Part shown: positions 51,178-59,830 of the stretch, one piece after another
How the letters are laid out: each line of letters starts with the position of its first letter
Numbering within the stretch: position 1 is the stretch's first letter
DNA from: Veillonella sp.
Lineage (GTDB): Bacteria > Bacillota > Negativicutes > Veillonellales > Veillonellaceae
Assembly: GCF_015058545.1 (NCBI RefSeq)
Contig: NZ_SVCB01000104.1
Span: forward strand, 1 to 59,867
Reading direction: 5' to 3'
Length of the DNA: 59,867 nucleotides
The notes under the pieces: generated by a model
Seen by the model: only the letters and a program-made list of their open reading frames with translations
Databases searched by the model: none
Told to the model about the DNA's origin: nothing
Made by a program: the position numbers and the translations under genes

Positions 51178-52550
51178 AATGCTGCCTCCTCTCCTTCGAT
51201 ATCATGAGACGGATTGCCTTCAGGACCTTTTTTAATGTGTTTAACAGCTAAGTAAAGAGCTGCAATCGCTGCCAAGATATAAACAGCGGAGAAACCAATA
51301 ATAGTAGTCCAAACTTCAGCAGCCGTTACAGTGCTGGATACACCGTCAGCTGTTTTCTGTAAGCCGTAAACGATCCATGGTTGACGACCCATTTCAGCAA
51401 CATACCAGCCGGTTGCATTAGCAATGTAAGGGAATGGTAACATCCAGAATACGAGTTGTAACATACCGCGGGATTGTTCCAATTTGCCGGCACGGTTCAT
51501 TGCGAAGGCAATGATAGCTACCAACAATACTAAAGAGCCGGAGAAAATCATAGCACGGAATGTCCAGTACATGGAAGTTACATGTGGGATATAGTCCCCA
51601 GGACCATATTTCTGTACATCAGCATTCTGAAGGTCTTTCATACCTTTCATTTCGCCGTTGAAGTCATCAGTAGCGATGAAGCTGAGTAAACCCGGAATTT
51701 CGATAGCACTGTTAGTTACCTGATTTTTTTCATCAATCGAAGCAACTAAACTGAAAGATGCACCTTTAGTTGTGTCCCAAAGACCTTCAACGGATGCAAT
51801 TTTCATAGGTTGTACTTTAGTTACATACTGGCCATGTAAGTGACCGGCACCGGCAACTAAAACACCACCGATAATGGTGAAAACTAAGCCCCATTTAATA
51901 GAGCGTTTGTAGAAATCTACCGCATTATTGCGGAGAATGTGCCAAGCACTGATAGATGCGATGATAACGCCTGCAGTCATGAGACCGGCAAAGAAAATAT
52001 GGCTGAATTGACCCGGTACATAACCGTTGCTCAAAATAACGCCGAAGTCCTGCATTTCTGCACGGCCATTACGAATCACATAACCAACCGGATGCTGCAT
52101 AAAGGAGCTGGCAACCAAAATCCAGAAAGCGGATAAGTTGGTACCGATAGCTACCAATACGGCTACAACCGCATGAGCTTTAGCGGACAATTTGTCCCAG
52201 CCGAAAATCCAAGCACCCATAAAAGTGGACTCAAGGAAGAAAGCTGTTAAAGCTTCCAAAGCAAGAGGTGCGCCGAAGATATCGCCCATGAAACGGGAAT
52301 ATTCAGCCCAGTTCATACCGAAGTGGAACTCCTGTACGATACCGGTTACAACACCCATGGCAAAATTGATTAAAAATAATTTCCCCCAGAACTTTGCCAT
52401 TTTTTTGTAAACTTCATTGTTTGTCGATACATAGGTAACTTCCAAAATTGCAACGACAACTGTCATCCCGAGAGTTACCGGAACGAACAGCCAGTGATAG
52501 ATCGATGTCAAGGCAAATTGCCATCGAGCTAACAGTAATGCTTCCATCAT
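51168..52550 (-). CDS. cydA: Cytochrome bd oxidase subunit I
   Basis: CydA carries haems b558, b595 and d and oxidises quinol while reducing oxygen. With the start at the ATG ending at 52550 (8 bases after GAGGAGG) the high-spin haem ligand is His19 (SIYHWLFVP), the canonical number, which supports this start. The GRQPW motif (AEMGRQPWIVYG) is present. At 460 residues it is shorter than the E. coli protein, pointing to the short Q-loop form. It lies just after an Rrf2 regulator. In an anaerobe it likely removes oxygen. Confidence 0.96.
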   Translation of the reverse strand: MMEALLLARWQFALTSIYHWLFVPVTLGMTVVVAILEVTYVSTNNEVYKKMAKFWGKLFLINFAMGVVTGIVQEFHFGMNWAEYSRFMGDIFGAPLALEALTAFFLESTFMGAWIFGWDKLSAKAHAVVAVLVAIGTNLSAFWILVASSFMQHPVGYVIRNGRAEMQDFGVILSNGYVPGQFSHIFFAGLMTAGVIIASISAWHILRNNAVDFYKRSIKWGLVFTIIGGVLVAGAGHLHGQYVTKVQPMKIASVEGLWDTTKGASFSLVASIDEKNQVTNSAIEIPGLLSFIATDDFNGEMKGMKDLQNADVQKYGPGDYIPHVTSMYWTFRAMIFSGSLVLLVAIIAFAMNRAGKLEQSRGMLQLVFWMLPFPYIANATGWYVAEMGRQPWIVYGLQKTADGVSSTVTAAEVWTTIIGFSAVYILAAIAALYLAVKHIKKGPEGNPSHDIEGEEAALWK

Positions 52551-52567
52551 ACGTAAAACCTCCTCAC

Positions 52568-53032
52568 TTATAAATCGCGCGCTTGCGCCTTCGATGGACA
52601 AACTCTCTGTAAATGTATTTCTCGTTCACGTTTCGCCAAGGTTTCAAAATCCACAGCTTGTAGTTCCTTAACTAAATGGCTTTGAATTTGACAAAATTGC
52701 TCTTGTACCGAACAATTACCGTGACAACCACGGGAACAAGTTTCACTATCATACAAACACCGCTGCAAATAGGTTGCCCCTTCTACAGCTTCTATAACAT
52801 CTAATAAAGTGATTTCTTTAGGTTTACGTGCTAAGGCAAAACCGCCATCTACACCACGGAACGATTGCATAATATTGCCTGATATTAAATTTCTCATTAT
52901 TTTGAGAAGGAATCGATCCGGAATTTTCTGCGCTTTGGCGAGCTCCCCGCCGGTAATTTTCGTCCCATTCGGCAGGAGCGACATATGCAAAACCATACGG
53001 AATGCATAATCTGTTGCTTGGTTAAGTTTCAT
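52568..53032 (-). CDS. Rrf2-family regulator
   Basis: A 154-residue winged-helix regulator. The N-terminal domain MKLNQATDYAFRMVLHMSLLP and GGELAKAQKIPDRFLLKIM with RGVDGGFALA is typical of IscR/NsrR/RsrR proteins. Six Cys are clustered at about residues 91-115 (CLYDSETCSRGCHGNC and QFC), enough to bind an Fe-S cluster. It probably senses oxygen, nitric oxide or redox state and controls the cydAB genes that follow 17 bases on. A palindrome at its own probable start site suggests autoregulation. Confidence 0.9.
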   Translation of the reverse strand: MKLNQATDYAFRMVLHMSLLPNGTKITGGELAKAQKIPDRFLLKIMRNLISGNIMQSFRGVDGGFALARKPKEITLLDVIEAVEGATYLQRCLYDSETCSRGCHGNCSVQEQFCQIQSHLVKELQAVDFETLAKREREIHLQRVCPSKAQARDL

Positions 53033-53090
53033 TGTGACCCCCTAAATCCTAATTCGAATCATTATCCCAATAATTCGCTTTCCCTTTTGT

Positions 53091-53117
53091 AAGATTGAAC
53101 AATACAATCTTAGTATA
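53091..53117 (-). promoter_or_regulatory. Probable Rrf2-cydAB promoter and operator
   Basis: TATACT (53112-53117, minus strand) is a good -10 box. Directly after it AAGATTG-N7-CAATCTT (53091-53111) is a perfect inverted repeat covering the expected transcription start, as expected for an autoregulator. No clear -35 box. Confidence 0.5.
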
Positions 53118-53130
53118 CATTGAGTTCACA

Positions 53131-53159
53131 AAAAAATGCTCAAATCTCGAGCATTTTTT
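53131..53159 (-). terminator. Bidirectional terminator after the Pit operon
   Basis: AAAAAATGCTC and GAGCATTTTTT form a perfect 11-bp stem with a 7-base loop. It lies 80 bases past the pit stop and just upstream of the Rrf2 promoter. Confidence 0.85.
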
Positions 53160-53239
53160 CTATTACTTACATTATAGACAATACAGTGTGTAATTGCAAT
53201 AACATATCTATTCAATTTTACAAGATATTCAGCGAATTT

Positions 53240-54241
53240 TTATAAAATTTCGCGAATCATATCGATTGCTAAATAGGCTATGCCTGACATAATGGCACTT
53301 AACGGAATGGTCACAAACCAAGCTAATACCATGGAGCGCGCTACACCCCAGTTTACGGCCTTAACACGTTTAGCCGTCCCTACCCCCATAATCGAGCCGC
53401 TCACAACGTGCGTGGTCGATACCGGTAAGTGTAAGAAAGTAGCGGTAAAAATCGTAATGGCGGAGTTCAAATCGGCGGCAAAGCCGTTGATGCTTTCCAA
53501 TTTAAAAATCTTAGTACCCATGGTGCTGATAATACGCCAACCGCCGGCTGCCGTACCTAAGGCCATAGCGGACGCACAGGCTACTTTTACCCAAGTTGGT
53601 ACATCCAAAGTATCGATATAACCGCCGCTAAGTAAGGTTAAGGTAATAATCCCCATCGCCTTCTGCGCATCATTAGAACCGTGGGAAAACGCCATTAAGG
53701 TGGCGGATAATAACTGCATATTGCGGAATCTGTCATTCAAAGCAATCGGCGAAAAACTACCGAACAGGAACAACAAGATGTGCATGATAATATAACCTAA
53801 AATCATGGCAATAATCGGCGATAACACGAGTGATAAGAAAATTTTACCGATGCCGTTAAAATTAAGGGCTTCATGACCCACAGCTACCATAACCGCCCCG
53901 ATAACACCGCCGATAAGGGCGTGTGACGAAGAACTCGGAATTCCGTACCACCATGTAACCAAGTTCCAAATAATAGCGCCCAAGAGGGCCGCACTGATAA
54001 CTTCCGCATTAATTAAATTGGCGGACATAACTAAATCACCGCCGATGGTCTTAGCTACACCGGTACTTACGAGAGCCCCCACGAAATTGAGGACCGCCGT
54101 CATCATAACCGCTTTTTTAGGTGAAATGGCTCGCGTCGATACGGATGTCGCAATGGCGTTGGCCGTATCATGGAACCCGTTAATATAGTCAAAAGCCAAT
54201 GCTAAAAGTACCACCAGCCATACAAACCAATGATCAAGCAT
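53240..54241 (-). CDS. Inorganic phosphate transporter, Pit family
   Basis: A 333-residue membrane protein of the PiT family, which imports phosphate with a cation. The two signature repeats are DYINGFHDTANAIATSVSTRAISP near residue 20 and FSHGSNDAQKAMGII near residue 185, plus PSSSSHALIGG and PVSTTHVVSGS. Ten or so membrane segments. It overlaps the end of the PhoU-like gene by 8 bases, a common pairing, so the two proteins likely work together. Confidence 0.93.
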   Translation of the reverse strand: MLDHWFVWLVVLLALAFDYINGFHDTANAIATSVSTRAISPKKAVMMTAVLNFVGALVSTGVAKTIGGDLVMSANLINAEVISAALLGAIIWNLVTWWYGIPSSSSHALIGGVIGAVMVAVGHEALNFNGIGKIFLSLVLSPIIAMILGYIIMHILLFLFGSFSPIALNDRFRNMQLLSATLMAFSHGSNDAQKAMGIITLTLLSGGYIDTLDVPTWVKVACASAMALGTAAGGWRIISTMGTKIFKLESINGFAADLNSAITIFTATFLHLPVSTTHVVSGSIMGVGTAKRVKAVNWGVARSMVLAWFVTIPLSAIMSGIAYLAIDMIREIL

Positions 54242-54863
54242 ACTTCAACACAACCCGGCGGAATGTACCGACCAAATCCTCGCAACCGTCAATGACTTCT
54301 TCCATGGAGCTGAGGATTTCCTTCCATTTGATGATTTCAATCGGATCTTTACAATCGCGGAATAAAATGGCCATTTCTTCATGATATACGGCGTCAGCTT
54401 CTTCTTCCAAACGAAGTACTTCAAGCACGCGGCCTTCTACACGAACATGATTCTTCTTAAGGCTATTCATATAAGAAATGGATTTTGTAATATGTTTTAA
54501 ACATTTCTGCACAATTTCAATTAAACGGATAGCACCTTTGGTAGGTTGACCTACGTTATACATGCACATTTTATCCATAATGTCTTTCATGCTATCCAAG
54601 GTAATATCCAACTGTTCAATGAGTTGTTGAATATCTTCACGATCCATTGGGGTAATAAAGGTGGAACGCAACTGTTCAATCGTTTGGTTCACCAATTGAT
54701 CGGCTTCTTTTTCTTTCTGATCGATTACGCGGAGTGCTTCTTCTTTAGGTAATTCATTTTTAAATGCCTGCTCCATAACAACGGATGCGTCATGGCATAG
54801 TGAAACATGATTATTTAAAATGTTGAAAAATTTTTCTTCCTTGCCTTTTAAATGAAAAGCCAT
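54234..54863 (-). CDS. PhoU-like DUF47 protein
   Basis: A 209-residue, fully helical cytoplasmic protein of the DUF47/PhoU-like family, usually encoded with Pit phosphate transporters. Typical features are FFNILNNHVSLCHDASVVMEQAF at the N terminus, EADQLVNQTIEQL and DREDIQQLIEQLDITLDSM, with acidic clusters that bind metal in relatives. I start at the ATG ending at 54863, 5 bases after GGAGG. It probably tunes transporter activity. Confidence 0.92.
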   Translation of the reverse strand: MAFHLKGKEEKFFNILNNHVSLCHDASVVMEQAFKNELPKEEALRVIDQKEKEADQLVNQTIEQLRSTFITPMDREDIQQLIEQLDITLDSMKDIMDKMCMYNVGQPTKGAIRLIEIVQKCLKHITKSISYMNSLKKNHVRVEGRVLEVLRLEEEADAVYHEEMAILFRDCKDPIEIIKWKEILSSMEEVIDGCEDLVGTFRRVVLKYA

Positions 54864-54896
54864 AATATCCTCCATAACTTATGATTGTGGTACTTG

Positions 54897-55394
54897 CTAT
54901 TTATTGATTTCAAAAACTAAGTGACGAATTTCAGGCAATACTAATTTGGTCATGCCGAGTGTAACGGCGCCGACCGATCCGGGCAATGAAATAAGCAATA
55001 CATCGGAACTTACACCGGCCGTTGCTCGCGACGCAATGGCTCTCGTGCCGATATCTTCGGTGAAGCTTAAATATCTGAATAATTCGCCAAATCCCGGGAT
55101 TATTTTAGTGCACAGTGACTCCACTGCTTCAATCGATACATCACGCTTGGCTATGCCTGTACCGCCTGTTAAAATAACAGCATCCAGACTTTCGATTGCA
55201 ATCCAACGTTGCAATACTTCGGAAATTCTTGTAAAATCATCAGGTACAATCGTCCTGACTTTTACAATATGGCCTCCTTCCTCGATTAGTTGAACAACCG
55301 TGTCGCCGCCCTTATCGGTTTCCGGTGTACGGGTATCCGATACGGTCAAAACGCCGAGTACCAAAGGTCGTTCTGAGACTTCTTGTAAGGACAT
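54897..55394 (-). CDS. MogA/MoaB-family molybdopterin protein
   Basis: A 165-residue protein of the MoaB/MogA fold, which adenylates molybdopterin during cofactor synthesis. Visible are VLGVLTVSDTRTPETDKGGD at the N terminus, ILTGGTGIAKRDVSIEAVE with the active-site GGTG and Asp, and LPGSVGAVTLGM near the end. I start at the ATG ending at 55394, with GGAGG upstream; the longer open frame has no start signal. MoaB and MogA cannot be told apart safely here. Confidence 0.9.
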   Translation of the reverse strand: MSLQEVSERPLVLGVLTVSDTRTPETDKGGDTVVQLIEEGGHIVKVRTIVPDDFTRISEVLQRWIAIESLDAVILTGGTGIAKRDVSIEAVESLCTKIIPGFGELFRYLSFTEDIGTRAIASRATAGVSSDVLLISLPGSVGAVTLGMTKLVLPEIRHLVFEINK

Positions 55395-55576
55395 GTTCGA
55401 CTCCTCCACACAAATACATTTTACACTATCTTGATAATTTACAAAGCCTTTACTCTTAGTATAACACGAATTGGCAATCGTGGTTAACAACATTACACTT
55501 TTCATTTGTAAAGTTTATGTAAAAATCGAGTTTTTGTAATTCTCAGATGAACTATTGTCAATGAAAATGCAAAACA

Positions 55577-55624
55577 GCCTACATCCGAGGTGTACATCAC
55601 CCCAGATGCAGGCTTTTTTTTTAG
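55577..55624. terminator. Hairpin terminator next to the large autotransporter gene
   Basis: GCCTACATC and GATGCAGGC arms with inner GG/CC pairing make a long stem; nine T follow on the plus strand and GTTTTG on the minus. It lies 50 bases past the autotransporter stop and can end its transcript. Confidence 0.8.
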
Positions 55625-55671
55625 CTATTTACCGGTTGTTCGGCAAAATTATTAAATTTTTCACGATTTGA

Positions 55672-58600
55672 TTATTTTTTTACACGAACACGTTCTACCG
55701 TCGGATTACCATCTTTGTCCGTATGAACGACATCTACTGTGAAGCGTTCCAATTCCGGAGCAAATTCGGTAAGAATCTTATCCGACAAAGTAGCACCGTT
55801 AAGCATGGCATCGTATAACATTTGAGCAAATTCATAGCGGGTCAACGGACGATCGCCGGCAAAGTTACCATCCGCATTGCCCTTAATCATGCCGTTACCG
55901 GCGAGTACGGCAACGTATTCATAGGCCCAATGATTCTGCGGTACATCCGGGAAGAGTTGCAGTTTGGATGTATCAATCTTACGACCTGCTTGGGAGTCGA
56001 GCATGGCTGATTTCAAAGCTTCCAATTCTTGACGTAAGTCTTTAATTTCTTTGGCCATGGCTACCTTAGAGGTAGACACATTGTTGCCTTGACCGACTTT
56101 AAGGGAAATCCCGGCATTTATCATACTGTTGCCGTTACCTATGGTACCGCCTACGCTAAACATGGTGTCTTCGTTAGGACGATAGAAAGCACCCAAGGCT
56201 ACGGAGTTTTCACCACGATAGTGACCGTAACCGGCGGTAACGTCCCATTTGTCATCCGGATCAAAGTCTAGTGGGTGAAGGGCTGCCAACGCGGCGGCAC
56301 CGGCACCTACTTTGTCGATGCGGTTGTCTAATTCGTTTACTTTGCCGCCGAGGTTAACGATAGCATTGCTGTTGTTCGTCACATTTTGTTCAAGCTCTTT
56401 TAATTGACTTACATTGACAGCATCTGTATCACTTACCCCTGCTTTCACATTGGTAATTAACTGGTCATTCGCATTAAGCCCTTCTGTCGTGATATAAGTA
56501 TTCTCACCTACTGTTACACCATCACTACTAATTGAAGTTACGCCTGCTGATACTTTATCTGTAACTGTAACGGTACCATCTATACCATTAATACGGACAC
56601 TGTGATCACTATCATTTTCTGCCAAAGTAATGTCATTTTCAAGGGATATAACATGAATAGCTCCCTCAGTTTCAGTTTCGTCAATTTTTTCGAGATGAAT
56701 ACCATTGCCCTTATTGATATCAATATGCTTACTAGCTTCTCCTTTAACTGTATCAATAGCCTTATCTAATTCGCCAATAGCTTGGGTCACATTCATATTG
56801 TTGTTGACAACATTTCCCTGGCCGGTCTCGTTATTGATGTACTTACCATCCCCAACCTGTTTTTGCAGATTGTCTAAATGTGTCTTAGAGGCCACATCTT
56901 CCACAACTACATCGTTATATATCGTCTTGCCATTATCGTCAATACTTTGAACTTTTAAGGTTACTTTACCTTCGGCATCAGCTTTATAGTTACCACCAGC
57001 CGGATTTGCAACTAGATGTTGGTCTCGAAGTTTTTGATCCGCTTTCATATCCCCCATAGCAGCTTTAAGCTGTTCTTCTGTAGCTGCACGACCAACAGTC
57101 GCAAAATCTTCAACCGTAAGTGTCGTATTAGTTAAGCCGGTAATATAACCTTCTTTGCCATCAATTTTAATCGGATGGTTGCCTTCTGTAGCGGTCCCGA
57201 TTGTAACAATGTCGTTTAACTTAATGTTGTAATCCGTTATATTTGTTGAGGCATCTTCTTTCGATGTTAAAACGAAATTTTCATCAACGCTTACACTGGC
57301 ACCTTTAGCATTAACAGTATATTGTTTCTTGCCGTCTTTATCAGTGCCTTCAACTACAGACGCAATATTCGTTCCCGGTGCAACACTACCGCCGGCAGCG
57401 GTAATTTGATTCATTAAATCATTAGCTAAGTAATAAATCTGACTGCCATTAATAGCATCTGACGATTTTTCACTAATTCGCCCCTTGGCCACGTTAATAA
57501 TACGTCGTTTATCTCCCGGGGTACCGACTGAAACCACTCCATTATAACCATCTGCGGCTGAAATATTCCATTTTGCATTATAAAAATCGCCAAGTTTCGC
57601 TTTAAAGTTTTTCAACTTTTTGCGAGTAAACAAATTCCCTTTTTTTACTTCACTAAAACTACCCAAAGCTACACTATAATCCGTATCTGCTTCTACTTTA
57701 CTCCCAGCACCGATAGCCGTTGTGTAGTCATACTTGGCACTAGCCTTAGAACCAACAACAGTCGCGCCAAACACATTATCCGGTATCGAAGAATCATAGC
57801 CACCGATAAAAGAATAATTGGACTCATTGCCAATAGTTGATTTTGCACCTATAACAGTTGCTCCTTCACTGCCGGATTGAGCGCTATGACCTATGGCCGT
57901 CGCATATTGAGCTCCACCGGTGACTATAGATTCCCCGCCTAAGGCAATACCATAAGAACCATTTGCCTTTGCTTTGTAACCGATAGCCAATGCCTCTTTA
58001 GCATTATCTATGATAGAAGCTTCACTACCTATTGCGGTACTATATGTACCATTAACATTAGCTTTATATCCTAAAGAAATTGCTTGTTCAACATCTTCAG
58101 TATCATCTGTGACTTGTGCTGTATAGCCTATCGCTATATTATTAAAGCCCTTAATATTTGAATTTGCACCCAATGCTATCGAACCATCGGACTCATCATT
58201 AAGCGTAGCATTGGCCCCAATAGTGATACTCTCATCAGAGCCTGTACCTATATTAGACTTAACACCTATAGCAATACTATCATCAGACTCAGTTCCAATA
58301 TGAGACTCACTGCCAATAGCAACTGTCTTCTGTGCAGAATACTCAATTTTCGCCTCATGTCCAATAGCAACGGAGTTATTAGATTTCCCTTCGATTGATG
58401 CGTCATCACCTAAAGCAATAGCATACCAACTCTTAACTGATGCGCCATAACCAATCGCTGAGCCATACGATACTTTATCCGTAACCGTTGAAAAAGAACC
58501 TATAGCCATACTATGTGAGGAGTCGTTACCAACACTCGCTTTTACGCCCCCAATAGCAATAACGTGATCCGATTCAGTTCCAATCGTTACATCTTTGCCT

Positions 58601-59508
58601 ATTGCAATGCCTTCATCAGCTTCATCATTAATTTTAGTTTTGCCTGAACCTATGGCGATAGACTCCTCAGATTTATCTCCAATTGCAATTCCATTTCCAA
58701 TAACGATGCCTCTTCCTGAGCCATCACTATCATTGCCCATTTTAGACCACGCACCAATTACAATACTAGCAGGTGACTTATTACTAGCCTCAGAACCGAT
58801 AACGACTGAATAGTTACTACCTGGCGTTGTCTGAATTTGTTCCGCCTCTTCTAAGGAAGGCCCATTTTTCGCCTTATACCCAATAATAACTGACTCATTT
58901 GTATTGAAGCCAAATTCCATATCGTTACCAATCGCTACGGAGTCTGCCATATAAGAATTTACTTTATTATCATTACCTATAAGAATTGTACTATTGATTT
59001 CTTGAGCTGAAGTATTTCTACTTCCTAAAATTAGAGTGTTACTATAGTCCCAATAACCGTAATCTTCACCAGTATATAATTTATTCGCATTACCGATTAT
59101 CCATGAAGATTGTAATAAAGAAATGGTATTTCCATCACCGATAACATAGTTACTTCCGGTATCTATACCTAATTCATTTTTATCCCCGATAATATCGTTA
59201 TTACTGGTATGAACTTTATTATCATCACCGACTACAGTATTGTTTTTAGCACCACCGCCCAAAGTATTTTCAGTGTCCATATGAGCTGTAAAATTACCAT
59301 TAGTATCAACACCTGTCGTCCAGCTTCCGTTAATAGCAGCATCTACATTTATCCCCACTGTCAATGTTAATACGGCTAACAAGACGCCAGCCTTATATGC
59401 TGTACGGAGTGAATTCCCCAAGTTTTTATTACATTTACGAGCTAATTCAGATACAACAACATACTGATTACTTACTTTACTCCAAATTACCTTATAAATC
59501 CTATTCAT
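55672..59508 (-). CDS. Trimeric autotransporter adhesin with C-terminal SLH domain
   Basis: A 1278-residue surface adhesin. Order: extended signal peptide (ESPR, MNRIYKVIWSKVSNQYVVVSELA, cut near residue 57); a long head of SIAIG/VAIG units of about 14-16 residues to about residue 640; necks such as DAINGSQIYYLAND and DAVNVSQLKELE around a stalk; and the YadA barrel anchor at about 1052-1143 (HPLDFDPDDKW, FYRPNEDTMFSVGG, NAGISLKVG). Then a coiled coil (1153-1172) and an SLH domain at about 1184-1235 (LFPDVPQNHWAYEYV, GNADGNFAGDRPLTRYEFA) with a 40-residue tail. The SLH part should lie in the periplasm and could grip peptidoglycan. AAGGGGAAAGCT precedes the ATG. Confidence 0.93.
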   Translation of the reverse strand: MNRIYKVIWSKVSNQYVVVSELARKCNKNLGNSLRTAYKAGVLLAVLTLTVGINVDAAINGSWTTGVDTNGNFTAHMDTENTLGGGAKNNTVVGDDNKVHTSNNDIIGDKNELGIDTGSNYVIGDGNTISLLQSSWIIGNANKLYTGEDYGYWDYSNTLILGSRNTSAQEINSTILIGNDNKVNSYMADSVAIGNDMEFGFNTNESVIIGYKAKNGPSLEEAEQIQTTPGSNYSVVIGSEASNKSPASIVIGAWSKMGNDSDGSGRGIVIGNGIAIGDKSEESIAIGSGKTKINDEADEGIAIGKDVTIGTESDHVIAIGGVKASVGNDSSHSMAIGSFSTVTDKVSYGSAIGYGASVKSWYAIALGDDASIEGKSNNSVAIGHEAKIEYSAQKTVAIGSESHIGTESDDSIAIGVKSNIGTGSDESITIGANATLNDESDGSIALGANSNIKGFNNIAIGYTAQVTDDTEDVEQAISLGYKANVNGTYSTAIGSEASIIDNAKEALAIGYKAKANGSYGIALGGESIVTGGAQYATAIGHSAQSGSEGATVIGAKSTIGNESNYSFIGGYDSSIPDNVFGATVVGSKASAKYDYTTAIGAGSKVEADTDYSVALGSFSEVKKGNLFTRKKLKNFKAKLGDFYNAKWNISAADGYNGVVSVGTPGDKRRIINVAKGRISEKSSDAINGSQIYYLANDLMNQITAAGGSVAPGTNIASVVEGTDKDGKKQYTVNAKGASVSVDENFVLTSKEDASTNITDYNIKLNDIVTIGTATEGNHPIKIDGKEGYITGLTNTTLTVEDFATVGRAATEEQLKAAMGDMKADQKLRDQHLVANPAGGNYKADAEGKVTLKVQSIDDNGKTIYNDVVVEDVASKTHLDNLQKQVGDGKYINNETGQGNVVNNNMNVTQAIGELDKAIDTVKGEASKHIDINKGNGIHLEKIDETETEGAIHVISLENDITLAENDSDHSVRINGIDGTVTVTDKVSAGVTSISSDGVTVGENTYITTEGLNANDQLITNVKAGVSDTDAVNVSQLKELEQNVTNNSNAIVNLGGKVNELDNRIDKVGAGAAALAALHPLDFDPDDKWDVTAGYGHYRGENSVALGAFYRPNEDTMFSVGGTIGNGNSMINAGISLKVGQGNNVSTSKVAMAKEIKDLRQELEALKSAMLDSQAGRKIDTSKLQLFPDVPQNHWAYEYVAVLAGNGMIKGNADGNFAGDRPLTRYEFAQMLYDAMLNGATLSDKILTEFAPELERFTVDVVHTDKDGNPTVERVRVKK
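55800..55960 (-). other. SLH-domain coding segment within the autotransporter
   Basis: This part of the reading frame codes the single SLH motif after the barrel anchor. It shows the consensus FPDVP-HWAY, GMIKG-DG-F and a TRYEFA end in place of the usual TRAE motif, as seen in many OmpM-type outer-membrane proteins of Negativicutes. Confidence 0.88.
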
Positions 59509-59732
59509 AGCTTTCCCCTTTAACCCCTAACAGTGAAATAATTAAACAGCTTTAACTTTGTATTTACACCTCCTAAACTTATGTTAATATATTTTAATTC
59601 ACAATAAATATCTCCCTTAAAACGCTAATTTAATAACTGCATTATATAAACAATTCTTCATATTATATTCATTTACCTTCTTTATTTTCTAAATTTCAAT
59701 GTATACATTATTTTGAGCAATAAAAAAGGTTC

Positions 59733-59738
59733 TATAAT
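59733..59738 (+). promoter_or_regulatory. Candidate -10 box for the outward leader
   Basis: A perfect TATAAT on the plus strand; TTGAGC (59713-59718) upstream is 14 bases away, too close for an ideal -35. Transcription would start at about 59744, inside the conserved ATTTTGGGGCGCTAAAGAG block. Confidence 0.4.
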
Positions 59739-59740
59739 TT

Positions 59741-59830
59741 ATTTTGGGGCGCTAAAGAGAAACGCTAGTTGCGTGTCCTCTTGGCGCCTACTTTTTTTTG
59801 CACAAAAAAAGATATATTGAATAAAATCCG
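59741..59830 (+). other. Leader-like repeat element, right copy
   Basis: Contains the same three blocks as the left element, in the same order on the plus strand: ATTTTGGGGCGCTAAAGAG (59741-59759, 19 of 19 identical), GTTGCGTGTCCT (59768-59779) and TATTGAATAAAATCCG (59815-59830). The window ends with GAAAGGATG at 59859, probably a ribosome binding site for a gene starting at or beyond the end. The rest of 59509-59740 is AT-rich upstream sequence of the autotransporter with no gene. Confidence 0.55.
59748..59799 (+). terminator. Intrinsic terminator inside the right leader element
   Basis: GGCGCTAAAGAG pairs with CTCTTGGCGCC (one bulge, one G-U pair), enclosing a smaller ACGC/GCGT hairpin, followed by TAC and eight T. 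Position between a -10 box and a ribosome binding site suggests an attenuator. Confidence 0.6.

Noticed and set aside
193..59759. The inverted 19-base repeats as ends of a mobile element spanning the window
   Set aside because: No transposase or integrase is present, the genes between are housekeeping, and similarity continues in further spaced blocks as in a regulatory region.
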